DNA of 64,000 nucleotides, taken from contig LS483371.1 in assembly GCA_900475325.1 (NCBI GenBank), positions 1,736,001-1,800,000 of the forward strand, in the 5' to 3' direction. The DNA is from Paucimonas lemoignei (GTDB taxonomy: Bacteria > Pseudomonadota > Gammaproteobacteria > Pseudomonadales > Pseudomonadaceae). Below, piece after piece: positions 27,687-36,647 of this stretch (positions are counted from its first letter, which is position 1; every line of letters starts with the position of its first letter). The notes beneath the pieces were generated by a model that saw only the letters and a program-made list of their open reading frames with translations, was not told the DNA's origin and searched no databases. The position numbers were made by a program, and so were the translations under genes.

Positions 27687-28163
27687 TTACATCGCGCTCG
27701 CTATTTGCTCAGGCATCAAAGAGGAGTGATGAGAAGTTATTTGCCACGTGTCGCCGTCCAGCCCATAAGTAAAGGTATACCGCGCTGCAACTTGGGACTT
27801 GTCGCCAAAGGTGAACGTGTAAGTTCCGGTATCCAGTGCCGAGTTGCAACCGACTTTGATGGTGCGGCTGTCTATTTTGCCGGAGGGGTGTTTTTTCAGA
27901 AACTTTTTGAAGTAGTCAACTCGCGCATCGTCGGTTTGGCGCGGGGTGTTGGACAGCGTGGGTAGAAGGACTGCGTGGACGGAGTAATGGGCCGCGACGG
28001 CTTTGGCATCGCCGGTTTGCAGTGAGTCGTTCCAGCGATCAAAAAGTGCGGCCACTTCTTTGGGGGTCGGTATTGTGCAGCTGGAGGCATGGTTGGCCTG
28101 GGCGGAAAACATCGGGGTGATAGCGATAATAGAAACAAGTGCTGAGAGAAGTTGCTTTTTCAT
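27687..28163 (-). CDS. Exported NTF2-like (SgcJ/DUF4440-type) protein
   Basis: A 158-aa protein with a signal peptide (MKKQLLSALVSIIAITPMFSAQA, cleavage near 23) and an NTF2-like fold typical of SgcJ/CaMKII-association-domain proteins: VAALFDRWNDSLQTGDAKAVAAHY at the start and YTFTYGLDGDTWQITSHHSSLMP at the end. No catalytic residue set is obvious; the family includes ligand-binding and isomerase-like members. It lies in a stretch less G+C-rich than its surroundings. Confidence 0.78.
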   Translation of the reverse strand: MKKQLLSALVSIIAITPMFSAQANHASSCTIPTPKEVAALFDRWNDSLQTGDAKAVAAHYSVHAVLLPTLSNTPRQTDDARVDYFKKFLKKHPSGKIDSRTIKVGCNSALDTGTYTFTFGDKSQVAARYTFTYGLDGDTWQITSHHSSLMPEQIASAM

Positions 28164-28321
28164 AAGTTGACGCCGCTTTTTAGTGAGCGGTCATGCTAGG
28201 CAAACTTGTTTGACAATCGCTAGTTGTAGTGGGCGTTGATTGGTAACTGAACATTAATCTCAAGTATTTATGTAGGAGGTTTCGCTTATTTCATTTTTCT
28301 CAGGTTGTTAGTTTGTAAGTT

Positions 28322-28355
28322 TTGAGAAAAATCCTACGCGCCATTAGATGGCGCG
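28322..28355 (-). terminator. Terminator of the gamma-glutamyl peptide operon
   Basis: On the minus strand an 8-bp perfect stem CGCGCCAT/ATGGCGCG with loop CTA is followed by GTAGGATTTTTC, 17 bp after the ggt stop. Confidence 0.75.
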
Positions 28356-28371
28356 CAGGCGTTTCCTGTTT

Positions 28372-29967
28372 TCAGTAAGCCGCTACCAAACCATCTTTCC
28401 TTGGATCGGTACCACCGACATAACCATGAGCGGTGCGCTGGATAATCTGCGCGCCGCCAAAGGCGAATACGCCGCTGGGCTCTTCCACATCGATGTCATG
28501 GCCCTTGGCGCGCAAGGCTTCAACCACCTTCGGGTCGAAAGCCCGTTCCACGGCGACTTTAAGGCCAGCTTCCAGCCTCCAGCGCGGAGCATCGGCGGCG
28601 GCTTGCGGGTTCTGTTTGTAGCGCAGGATGCGCATCATCATCTGCAAGTGACCCTGGGCCTGCATCGGGCCGCCCATCAGGCCGAAGGACATCAACGGCG
28701 TGCCGTCGGTGTTCATCACAAAGCCCGGAATGATGGTGTGGAACGGACGCTTGCGCGGGGCCACGTAGTTGACGTGCTGCGGATCCAGCGAGAAACCCGC
28801 GCCACGGTTTTGCAGGCTGATGCCGGTGCCAGGCACCACAACGCCTGAGCCGAAGCCCATGTAGTTGGACTGGATGAAGGAGATCATCATGCCGTTTTCA
28901 TCGGCCGCCGAAAGGTACACTGTGCCGCCAGGCTTGGGCGAGCCGTGCCCCGGATTGGCGGCTTTGTCGGTGACCAGCCCGGCGCGTTCCGTCAGGTAGG
29001 CCTTGTCCAGCAGGTGCTCGGACGGCACGCGCATGTGATCGCTGTCCGCCACGTGTTCGTCCAGGTCGGCAAGGGCCAGCTTCATGGCTTCCAGCACCGG
29101 ATGCACGGTTTCCAGGCTGTCCACTGGATGCTCGCCGACGCCCAGCGCTTCGAGCATGGTCAGGCCTGAAAGGGTGGCGATGCCTTGGCCGTTTGGCGGC
29201 AACTCATGCACCACGGCACCGGCGTAGGGCACTGACAAGGTGTCGATCCAGTCCACGCTGTGGGTCGCCAGGTCGTCGAGGCTCATGACGCTGCCATTGG
29301 CGTTGGCATGGGCGATGATGGCTTGGGCCAGCTCGCCGCGATAGAAGGCTTCGCCCTTGGTCTGGGCGATCAGTTCCAGGGTGCGGGCGTGATCCTTGAG
29401 CTGGATTTTCTCGCCCGCCAGCGGCGCTTTACCACCCGGCATGAAGCACTCGGCAAAGCCCGGTTGATCCTTGAGCAACTGCGAGCCGCGCTTCCACAGC
29501 TCGGCGATGATCGGCGTGACTTGATAGCCGTCGCGGGCATAGCCGATAGCAGGTTCGGCGAGGGTCGCGAACGGCAGCTTGCCGTAGCGCTCGGACAATT
29601 CCACCCAGGCCGAAACCGCGCCGGGCACCGTCACCGCTGGCCAGCCGCGCTGTGGCATCTGGCTCTGCCCAGCGAAGAACTCAGGAGTCCAGGCCTGCGG
29701 CGCGCGGCCTGAGGCGTTCAGGCCCTGCAACTTGCTGCCGTCCCAGACGATAGCGAACGCGTCGCTGCCGATCCCGCAACCGGTGGGCTCGACCACGGTC
29801 AGGACCATGGCGGCGGCGATGGCCGCGTCTACCGCGTTGCCACCCTTGCGCAGCATGTCCAGCCCGGCCTGTGCGGCCAATGGCTGAGAGCAGGCGACCA
29901 TGTTGCTGCCCATCACCGGCGAGCGTGCCGAAGCGTAGGGTTGGCTGTAATCCAGATCATCGAACAT
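28372..29967 (-). CDS. ggt: Gamma-glutamyltransferase, no signal peptide
   Basis: A 531-aa Ntn-hydrolase that hydrolyses or transfers gamma-glutamyl groups, for example from glutathione. The autoprocessing nucleophile is Thr349 in PGGTVYLSAAD, which would split the precursor into subunits of about 348 and 183 residues. The glycine-rich oxyanion region and MGGPMQAQGH of the small subunit are present. The N-terminus (MFDDLDYSQPYASARSPVMG) has no signal peptide, unlike periplasmic GGT, so the enzyme should be cytoplasmic. It is the last gene of the importer operon, 26 bp after the second permease. Confidence 0.93.
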   Translation of the reverse strand: MFDDLDYSQPYASARSPVMGSNMVACSQPLAAQAGLDMLRKGGNAVDAAIAAAMVLTVVEPTGCGIGSDAFAIVWDGSKLQGLNASGRAPQAWTPEFFAGQSQMPQRGWPAVTVPGAVSAWVELSERYGKLPFATLAEPAIGYARDGYQVTPIIAELWKRGSQLLKDQPGFAECFMPGGKAPLAGEKIQLKDHARTLELIAQTKGEAFYRGELAQAIIAHANANGSVMSLDDLATHSVDWIDTLSVPYAGAVVHELPPNGQGIATLSGLTMLEALGVGEHPVDSLETVHPVLEAMKLALADLDEHVADSDHMRVPSEHLLDKAYLTERAGLVTDKAANPGHGSPKPGGTVYLSAADENGMMISFIQSNYMGFGSGVVVPGTGISLQNRGAGFSLDPQHVNYVAPRKRPFHTIIPGFVMNTDGTPLMSFGLMGGPMQAQGHLQMMMRILRYKQNPQAAADAPRWRLEAGLKVAVERAFDPKVVEALRAKGHDIDVEEPSGVFAFGGAQIIQRTAHGYVGGTDPRKDGLVAAY

Positions 29968-29993
29968 TAGCGTTTCTCTTTGGCAGAAAAAAG

Positions 29994-30866
29994 TTAGCCC
30001 TTCGGGTCCAGCGCATCACGCAGACCGTCACCTAAAAGGTTGAAACACAGGACCGTAATGTAGATCGCCACGCCAGGCGCAATCGACATCCAGGGTGCCT
30101 GCTCCATAAAGTTTTTCGCAGTGTTGAGCATCGAACCCCAGGAAGGCGAGGGCGGTTGTTGACCCAGGCCGAGGAACGACAGGCTGGCTTCAGCCAGAAT
30201 CGCCGAAGCAATGGTCAACGTGGCTTGCACCACCAATGGCGACATCACGTTGGGCAGCACGTAGCGCAGGATGATCCAGCGATCCGGCAAGCCAATCGCA
30301 CGAGCACCTTCCAGGTAATCCTCGTGCTTGATGGCCAGCACCTGACCGCGAGTGAGCCGGGCGAAGATCGGCATGGCCGACAGACCGATGGCAATCATCG
30401 CGTTGGTCAGGCTCGGGCCGAGAAACGCACCCAAAGCAATGGCCAGTACCAGGAACGGGCAGGACAACAGCGCTTCCATGATCCGGGAAATGACTGCATC
30501 GAGCTTGCCGCCAAAGTAACCCCCGAGCAGGCCCAACGGCACGCCGATGATCATCGCAATGGCCACCGAAACACCGCCGGCCAGCAACGAACTGCGCGCG
30601 CCCCAGAGCAGGCGGGAGAACAGGTCGCGCCCCAGTTCGTCGGTGCCCATCCAGTAGATCAGCGACGGCGCCTTGCGGACTGCGAGAAAGTTGGCTTTCA
30701 GCGGATCGTGAGGCGCGATCCAGGGCGCCAGCAAGGCCGCCAGGATAAACAGCAGCAACACCGTCGCGCCGAGGACCGCGCCTTTGTTGGCTAGGAATTT
30801 CTTCACGAACGGCGAGCGGCTGCGCGGTGCAATCGCGCTATGAGGGAAGCTGGCAATAGCGGTCAT
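29994..30866 (-). CDS. Peptide ABC transporter permease (DppC/GsiD-like)
   Basis: A 290-aa permease with about six membrane helices. The N-terminal segment, FLANKGAVLGATVLLLFILAALLAPW, is typical of the DppC/OppC side. The coupling EAA-type loop reads EDYLEGARAIGLPDRWIILRYVLPN. ATG at 30866 overlaps the stop of the other permease in an ATGA; the frame is open to 30950 but would overlap that gene by 88 bp. It forms the heteromeric channel with the upstream permease. Confidence 0.92.
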   Translation of the reverse strand: MTAIASFPHSAIAPRSRSPFVKKFLANKGAVLGATVLLLFILAALLAPWIAPHDPLKANFLAVRKAPSLIYWMGTDELGRDLFSRLLWGARSSLLAGGVSVAIAMIIGVPLGLLGGYFGGKLDAVISRIMEALLSCPFLVLAIALGAFLGPSLTNAMIAIGLSAMPIFARLTRGQVLAIKHEDYLEGARAIGLPDRWIILRYVLPNVMSPLVVQATLTIASAILAEASLSFLGLGQQPPSPSWGSMLNTAKNFMEQAPWMSIAPGVAIYITVLCFNLLGDGLRDALDPKG

Positions 30867-31810
30867 GAAGCAGTCCTCAGACGCGGGTTGATCATCCGGT
30901 ACAGCACGTCGGCCAGCAGGTTCAGCAGCAGGAAGCCAATCGCGACACACAACACCACGCCTTGCACTACGGCGTAGTCGCGATTGAACACCGCATCGAC
31001 AATCATCTTGCCGAAGCCCGGGATGCTGAAGACTTGCTCGGTCAGTACTGCGCCGCCGAGCAATTCACCGAACAGCAGGGTGGTCAGGGTCACGATGGGC
31101 ATCAAGGCATTACGCAAGGCGTGCTTGAGGATCACCGTGCGCGGGAACAGACCTTTGGCCCGAGCGGTACGCACGTAGTCGGTGCGCAACACTTCGAGCA
31201 TGGCGCTGCGGGTGTGGCGCATGAGAATCCCCGACAAACCGGCGCCGAGCACGAACGCTGGCAGGATCAAGGTCTTCAGGTTCTGCCCGAAGTCCTCGCC
31301 CATGGGCACGAACCCCGAAGCCGGTAGCCATTGCAGTTTCACGGCGAAGACCATGATCAGCAGAATGCCCAGCCAGAAGTGCGGAATGGAAATCCCCGAT
31401 AACGCAATAACGTTGGCCCCGTAATCCACGGCGGTGCCTTTACGCACCGCCGAGATAATCCCCGTGGGGATGCCGATCAACAGCGCGATCAGCAGGGCCA
31501 GCACCGCCAGCTCCAGGGTCACTGGCAACTTGGACGCCAGCAGCGTGGTCACCGGTTGTTCGGTGCGCAGCGAAGTGCCGAAGTCGCCGGTCAGCACGTT
31601 GCCGACCCAGTTCAGGTACTGCAGGGGGATCGGGTCGTTGAGCCGATACTTGTCGCGCAGGTATTCCATCACCGCCGGGTCGCGCTCTTCGCCCGCCATG
31701 GCCAGCACCGGGTCGCCCGGCAGGAGTTTCTGCAGGGTGAAGACGAAGAGCGAAACCAGGATCAGTGTCGGGATCGCACTGAGCAGGCGTCGCAGGATAA
31801 ACATCAGCAT
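30863..31810 (-). CDS. Peptide ABC transporter permease (DppB/GsiC-like)
   Basis: A 315-aa permease. It starts MLMFILRRLLSAIPTLILVS, typical of DppB/GsiC, has GDPVLAMAGEERDP after the first helix and the coupling motif TDYVRTARAKGLFPRTVILKHALRNA. It lies 28 bp after the binding-protein gene and overlaps the next permease by 4 bp. Confidence 0.93.
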   Translation of the reverse strand: MLMFILRRLLSAIPTLILVSLFVFTLQKLLPGDPVLAMAGEERDPAVMEYLRDKYRLNDPIPLQYLNWVGNVLTGDFGTSLRTEQPVTTLLASKLPVTLELAVLALLIALLIGIPTGIISAVRKGTAVDYGANVIALSGISIPHFWLGILLIMVFAVKLQWLPASGFVPMGEDFGQNLKTLILPAFVLGAGLSGILMRHTRSAMLEVLRTDYVRTARAKGLFPRTVILKHALRNALMPIVTLTTLLFGELLGGAVLTEQVFSIPGFGKMIVDAVFNRDYAVVQGVVLCVAIGFLLLNLLADVLYRMINPRLRTAS

Positions 31811-31838
31811 GCCGGACCCTCGAAAGTGCGCCAGTCAA

Positions 31839-33341
31839 TCATGGCTTGAACGCGACGTTATTCAGGCGGATCAGACCATCCGGGTTCGGCACGAAGCCGG
31901 TCACGTTGTTACGCATGGCAATGATGCGCGGATCGAAATACAGGTACGCAGTCGGCACCTCATCAGCCAGCAAACGCAGGGCTTCGTTGTACAGGGCCTG
32001 ACGCTGGGCCACGTCGTTGACGGTGCGGGCCTTGTTCAGCAGCTCGTCGAGTTTGGCGTTGCAGTATTTGCCGTCGTTCTGGCCACCTTTGCAGGTCACG
32101 AACTGGTGGATATCGCCATCTGGATCAGGACGGCCCGACCAGGCGCTCATGCCGATCTGGAAGTTGCCACTCTGCTGTTCGCTGAGCAGGGTGGCGTATT
32201 CCGTGGCAACCAGATTGACCTTGAAACCGGCTTCTTCGGCCATGGCCTGGATGATCTGCCCGACTTGCTGCGCGATAGGGTTGTTGGCGACTTTCAGGTC
32301 CACAGCCAGTGGCAGCTTCACGCCCGCTTCAGCCAGCAAGGCCTTGCTCTTGGCTATGTCGCGGGTCGGGATCGGCAGGTCCTTGTCGTAGTACGGGCTG
32401 TTTTTCGGGAACGGCTGGGCGCTCGGCGCATACAAGCCTTCGAACACCACCTGGTTGATCGCATCGCGGTCGATGGACAGCTCGAATGCCTTGCGCACAC
32501 GCTTGTCTTTGCCCATCGGCGAGTTGGCTTTTTCGCCGTTGTTGATGTTGAACATCAGCTGCATGTAACCCAGCCCCGGCGTGTTGTAGACCGCCAGCTT
32601 GCTGTCCGCCTTGGCGGTTTTCACGTCGGTGGGGGCAACTCGTTCGATGATGTCCAGGTCGCCGGAACGCAGGTTGGCCAGACGCACCGAGGTATCCGGA
32701 ATCGGCAGGAAAATCACTTTGTCGAAGTGATAAGCCTGCTTGTTCCAGTAGTTGTCGAAGCGCTCCAGCACGATGCGATCCTGCTGCACCCGCTGGACGA
32801 ATTTGTAAGGGCCGGAACACACCGGTTTGGAGGCGAATTCTCCCTGGGCAGCCTTCGGCGCCAGCATCATCCCGGCGCGGTCCGAGAGCTGCGAGACCAG
32901 GGTGGCGTCCGCTTGCTTGAGTTTGATGGCAACGGTTTTCGCGTCGACCACTTCAACGCTGTCCACCGAGGCCAGCTCGCTCTTGCGCAGGGAGTCGGGC
33001 AGGGTGCGAGCGCGGTCCAGGTTGAACTTCACCGATGCGGCGTCGAAGGCTTCGCCGTCGTGGTAAGTCACGCCTTCGCGCAGGGTCATGGTCAGGGTCT
33101 TGCCGTCTTCGCTCCAGTTCCAGGCAGTGGCCAGTTGCGGTGCGTAGGTCAGGTCCGGGTTTACATCCACCAGTTTGTCGCACAGGGCGGTGTAGACCAG
33201 ACGGCCCGAATAGGTGCGCGAACGATGCGGGTCGAGCACATCAGGATCGTCCTGAATACCGATGCGCAGGGTGGATTCGGCAAAGGCGGCGTTGGCGGCC
33301 AGCAATAACAAGGTTCCTGTCATGACGCGTGCGATTTTCAT
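31839..33341 (-). CDS. Periplasmic peptide-binding protein (SBP family 5)
   Basis: A 500-aa extracytoplasmic solute-binding protein with a Sec signal peptide (MKIARVMTGTLLLLAANAAFA). The family-5 signature is seen around YAPQLATAWNWSEDGKTLTMTLREGVTYHDGE. Length and features match DppA/GsiB-type receptors. With a co-operonic gamma-glutamyltransferase the likely ligands are glutathione or other gamma-glutamyl peptides, an inference from context. Its start overlaps the stop of the upstream ATPase by 4 bp. Confidence 0.92.
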   Translation of the reverse strand: MKIARVMTGTLLLLAANAAFAESTLRIGIQDDPDVLDPHRSRTYSGRLVYTALCDKLVDVNPDLTYAPQLATAWNWSEDGKTLTMTLREGVTYHDGEAFDAASVKFNLDRARTLPDSLRKSELASVDSVEVVDAKTVAIKLKQADATLVSQLSDRAGMMLAPKAAQGEFASKPVCSGPYKFVQRVQQDRIVLERFDNYWNKQAYHFDKVIFLPIPDTSVRLANLRSGDLDIIERVAPTDVKTAKADSKLAVYNTPGLGYMQLMFNINNGEKANSPMGKDKRVRKAFELSIDRDAINQVVFEGLYAPSAQPFPKNSPYYDKDLPIPTRDIAKSKALLAEAGVKLPLAVDLKVANNPIAQQVGQIIQAMAEEAGFKVNLVATEYATLLSEQQSGNFQIGMSAWSGRPDPDGDIHQFVTCKGGQNDGKYCNAKLDELLNKARTVNDVAQRQALYNEALRLLADEVPTAYLYFDPRIIAMRNNVTGFVPNPDGLIRLNNVAFKP

Positions 33342-34459
33342 GGCTGGCTCTCCACTGCAAGGGATTGATGGTTCTTGAACAGATTCAGGCGCTGGGTGTA
33401 GGCAGCGCTGGGTGTCGGCAAAATCAGAGTGCCTGCGCCCGCATTGGCGATTTCACGCCAGAAGTGGCACGCCACCTGACGCTCGGCCTCGACGGTTTCC
33501 ATCACCGGCACCACTTCTTTGCACAGCGCGCGGGCATGCGGGCAGCGGGTATGGAAGCGGCAACCCGATGGCGGGCGGCTCGGGCTCGGCATGTCGCCGC
33601 CCAGCAGCGGGCGCGGCTGGCGCAGGTCCGGGTGGCTGACCGGCACAGCGGCCATCAGCGCCTGGGTGTAAGGGTGCAGAGGGTTTTCGAACAGCCCGTT
33701 GACCGGCGCCAGCTCGACGATTTCCCCGAGGTACATCACGGCGACCCGGTCACTCATGTGGCGAATCACCGCCAGACCGTGGGCGACGATCACCAGCGTC
33801 AGACCAAACTGATGCTTGAGGTCTTCCAGCAGGTTGACCACTTGCGCCTGCACTGAAACGTCCAGTGCCGACACCGGCTCGTCACCGAGAATCAGGCGCG
33901 GATCAGACGCCAAGGCCCGGGCAATACCGATGCGCTGGCGTTGACCACCGGAGAATTCATGGGGATGACGACCGCCGTGTTCCGGGGCCAGGCCCACGGT
34001 GCGCAGCAGCTCGGCGACTTTGGCCTGGCGGTCGCTGCGGCTGGCATCGCTGTGCAGCCAGATGGGCTCGCCGACGATGGACTCCACCGTCATGCGCGGA
34101 TTGAGCGAGGCAAACGGATCCTGAAAGATAATCTGCAAGTCGCGACGCACCTGGCGTAGTTTTTCCGGCGGCAGATTGGCCAGGTTGCGGCCTTCATAAA
34201 TCACGTCACCCGCCGTGGGTTTGAGCAGGTTCAGCAATAGACGGCCGAGGGTGGACTTACCCGAACCGGACTCGCCCACCAGTGCCAGGGTTTCCCCTTT
34301 GCGCACCGAAAGGTTGACCTGATTGACCGCCTGCACTGGCGGCTTCTTGCGCTGGAACAGGCCGCTTTCCACCCCGAAGTGTTTGCTCAGGGCGATGCCT
34401 TCGAGGATGAATTTCTGGCTCGCGCCGTCGACGATGGGTTTTTCAGAAGTACTGCTCAC
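33338..34459 (-). CDS. Peptide ABC transporter ATPase (DppF/OppF-like)
   Basis: A 373-aa ATPase. Walker A is GESGSGKST, signature FSGGQRQRI and Walker B LILGDEPVSAL, with a C-terminal oligopeptide/dipeptide domain containing CRFHTRCPHARALC, a four-cysteine-type cluster site of this subfamily. GTG at 34459 is chosen because it forms a GTGA overlap with the preceding stop and has GGGAGT upstream; the frame runs open to 34501. The H-loop reads IVAHGLAVIRHMSD, with Gly where most relatives have Asp. Confidence 0.92.
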   Translation of the reverse strand: MSSTSEKPIVDGASQKFILEGIALSKHFGVESGLFQRKKPPVQAVNQVNLSVRKGETLALVGESGSGKSTLGRLLLNLLKPTAGDVIYEGRNLANLPPEKLRQVRRDLQIIFQDPFASLNPRMTVESIVGEPIWLHSDASRSDRQAKVAELLRTVGLAPEHGGRHPHEFSGGQRQRIGIARALASDPRLILGDEPVSALDVSVQAQVVNLLEDLKHQFGLTLVIVAHGLAVIRHMSDRVAVMYLGEIVELAPVNGLFENPLHPYTQALMAAVPVSHPDLRQPRPLLGGDMPSPSRPPSGCRFHTRCPHARALCKEVVPVMETVEAERQVACHFWREIANAGAGTLILPTPSAAYTQRLNLFKNHQSLAVESQP

Positions 34460-35460
34460 GCGCTGACTCCCACATGCTGTTCCAGAGGCGCACGAATGCA
34501 CGCGGCGAAATGACCAGGGGACAGCTCAACCAGCGGCGGACGATCCTCGCGGCAGGCCTGAATCACAAACGGGCAGCGCCCGGCGAAACGGCAACCGGTA
34601 GGCATTTCTGCGGGTGTCGGGACGCGGCCATTGATGGTTGCCAGGCGACCTTCGCGCGGGCCAATCGACGGCATCGAACCCATCAGGCCGATGGTGTACG
34701 GATGCTGAGGGTCATCGAACAGGGTTTTCACCGGGCCGCTTTCAACCACGCGCCCGGCGTACATCACCATCACGTCGTCGGCGACTTCGGCGACCACGCC
34801 CAGATCGTGAGTAATCAGAATCATGGCCGTGCCGGTTTCAGCCTGCAGGTTGGCGATCAGCGAGAGGATTTGCGCCTGAATGGTCACGTCCAGCGCCGTG
34901 GTGGGTTCGTCGGCGATGATCAGCGCCGGGTCGTTGGCCAGCGCCATGGCGATCATGGCTCGTTGGCGCATGCCGCCGGACAGTTCATGGGGGTAGGCGT
35001 CCAGGCGTTGGGCGGCGTCCGGCACGCGGACTTTTTCCAGCATTTGCAGGGCGCGTTGACGGGCGTCTTTGGCGGATAAGCCCTGGTGGCGGATCACGCT
35101 TTCGGCGATCTGTTCACCAATGGTGAATACCGGGTTCAGCGAGGTCATGGGCTCTTGGAAAATCATCGCCATACGATTGCCCCGTACATCCAGCAAGCGC
35201 TCGGCAGACATACCCAACAACGCTTCATCGAGCAGGCCGGAGGCGCTGGCGGCGACTTTCGCGGTCTCGGGCAGCAGGCCCATCAGCGACATGGACGTGA
35301 CGCTTTTGCCGCAGCCGGATTCACCGACGATGGCCAGGGTCTTGCCGCGTTTGACCGAGAACGAGACGCCGTCCACGACATTGGCGGGCGCGCCTGCAAA
35401 GCACACGGTCAAGTCGCTGACACTCAATACGGTGTCGGTGGCCTGGGCAGTGGCGCTCAT
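34456..35460 (-). CDS. Peptide ABC transporter ATPase (DppD/OppD-like)
   Basis: A 334-aa ATPase. Walker A GESGCGKS, signature [15 protein letters not shown], Walker [14 protein letters not shown]-loop [14 protein letters not shown], and a C-terminal domain with [14 protein letters not shown]. It pairs with the DppF-like ATPase. Its ATG overlaps the regulator's stop by 4 bp. Confidence 0.93.
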   Translation of the reverse strand: MSATAQATDTVLSVSDLTVCFAGAPANVVDGVSFSVKRGKTLAIVGESGCGKSVTSMSLMGLLPETAKVAASASGLLDEALLGMSAERLLDVRGNRMAMIFQEPMTSLNPVFTIGEQIAESVIRHQGLSAKDARQRALQMLEKVRVPDAAQRLDAYPHELSGGMRQRAMIAMALANDPALIIADEPTTALDVTIQAQILSLIANLQAETGTAMILITHDLGVVAEVADDVMVMYAGRVVESGPVKTLFDDPQHPYTIGLMGSMPSIGPREGRLATINGRVPTPAEMPTGCRFAGRCPFVIQACREDRPPLVELSPGHFAACIRAPLEQHVGVSA

Positions 35461-36203
35461 AAACTTGCCTCCAGATCTTGATTGATGACGTTGTCCAGCG
35501 CCTGTTGCAGCGCGCGTAAATGGCCACGCATGGCCGCTGCGGCCTTGACCGGATCACGGCTTTCGATAGCGCCGACGATGTCGTCGTGATCGTGGCTGTA
35601 GGTGTCGAGACGATCAGCGTTGCGAGCCCGCTGACGCAGGTCGCGCCAGGCCGGATCGAGACGGATCGCGTCGAGCATTTCAAAGATGTCCAGCATCAGC
35701 CGGTTGCCTGCGGCTTCGGCGATGCCGCGATGCAGGGCGCTGTCCCACAGCTCGATGCCTTCGGCGTCGGGATGTTCGGCGGACTGCTGGCGCGTGGTGC
35801 GCTCGGCCAGGCGACGCAGAATCGCCATCTGCTCACCGTTGGCCCGCACTGCCGCCAGGGAGGCCAGCGCCGGTTCCAGATGCAGGCGGGCTTCCATGAC
35901 CTCACTGAAATTGGTCCGCCCGGAAAGCCTGGCGAAACTCATGGCCGCGCTGGGTGGAGTCGGGCCGACAAAAGTGCCTTTGCCTTGTCGCCGCCAGATC
36001 TGCCCCTCGGCTTCCAGCACCGACAGCGCCCGCCGAATCGCCCGGCGGCTGACGCCGAAATCGGCAGCCAGATCCCGCTCGGTCGGCAACGCCCGCTGCG
36101 GGAACGCCGCATGCTGGGCCACCATCTGCCGCAGTGCATCCAGCGCCAGCTTCGAAGAGTTATCAATGGTTGTGTCAGGGTCGAACCTTTGCATCGTGGT
36201 CAC
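35457..36203 (-). CDS. GntR/FadR-family regulator (FCD domain)
   Basis: A 248-aa repressor-type regulator. A winged HTH occupies about residues 18-82 (LPTERDLAADFGVSRRAIRRAL, GQIWRRQGKGTFVG) and a helical FCD effector domain about 100-230, with Asp/His metal-ligand candidates in the WDSALHRGIAEAAGN and YSHDHDDIVGAI segments. It is the first gene of the importer operon, so it probably controls itself and the transport genes in response to a small carboxylate or peptide. Confidence 0.9.
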   Translation of the reverse strand: MTTMQRFDPDTTIDNSSKLALDALRQMVAQHAAFPQRALPTERDLAADFGVSRRAIRRALSVLEAEGQIWRRQGKGTFVGPTPPSAAMSFARLSGRTNFSEVMEARLHLEPALASLAAVRANGEQMAILRRLAERTTRQQSAEHPDAEGIELWDSALHRGIAEAAGNRLMLDIFEMLDAIRLDPAWRDLRQRARNADRLDTYSHDHDDIVGAIESRDPVKAAAAMRGHLRALQQALDNVINQDLEASL

Positions 36204-36290
36204 TCGCAGCAGACCAAAAAAGACGTCCCGATCCGCCCGCAGGCAGGCATTCGGTACATAAGGGCTGGTGCAAGAGCGATGCCAATGGAA

Positions 36291-36424
36291 ATTGGTTCAC
36301 GCCGCTGTGGTGAGTTATGGCGCTGTTATGCCCAGCAGTCGCCGCTCCCTGGGCCAATTGGTAAAGGTTCGCGGGTCTGGTTCAGGCGATGAGAGGTCAT
36401 TGGTTCAGGGGCGAGTGAACCAAT
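36291..36424. promoter_or_regulatory. ATTGGTTCA repeats upstream of the GntR operon
   Basis: The 9-mer ATTGGTTCA occurs at 36291-36299 and 36399-36407, and its exact complement TGAACCAAT at 36416-36424. The last two form a perfect 9-bp inverted repeat with an 8-bp spacer. CCAATTGG lies between at 36354-36361. These are candidate operators for the adjacent GntR regulator. The rest of 36204-36512 shows no gene. Confidence 0.5.
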
Positions 36425-36512
36425 TGAAGCCTTGGCCCGTAGATGGAGATTTTTTGGGGCGCGGGTGCGTTGTGTTGGGGCGTAGCGAGGCTCAAGGTCT
36501 GACCTTGCCCTC

Positions 36513-36602
36513 GTGGGAGCGAATTCATTCGCGAAGGCAATGCCACGGCCGATGAAGATGTATCGGATGTACCGACCTCTTCGCGAATGAATTCGCTCCC
36601 AC
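36513..36602. repeat. REPIN, GTGGGAGCGAATTCATTCGC variant
   Basis: Inverted cores GTGGGAGCGAATTCATTCGC and GCGAATGAATTCGCTCCCAC flank about 50 bp including CGGATGTACCGACCTC. Confidence 0.92.
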
Positions 36603-36647
36603 CAGTCAATCGCATTTCAGTTCAGGTGGCTGGTGTTTTTTCCAGGG

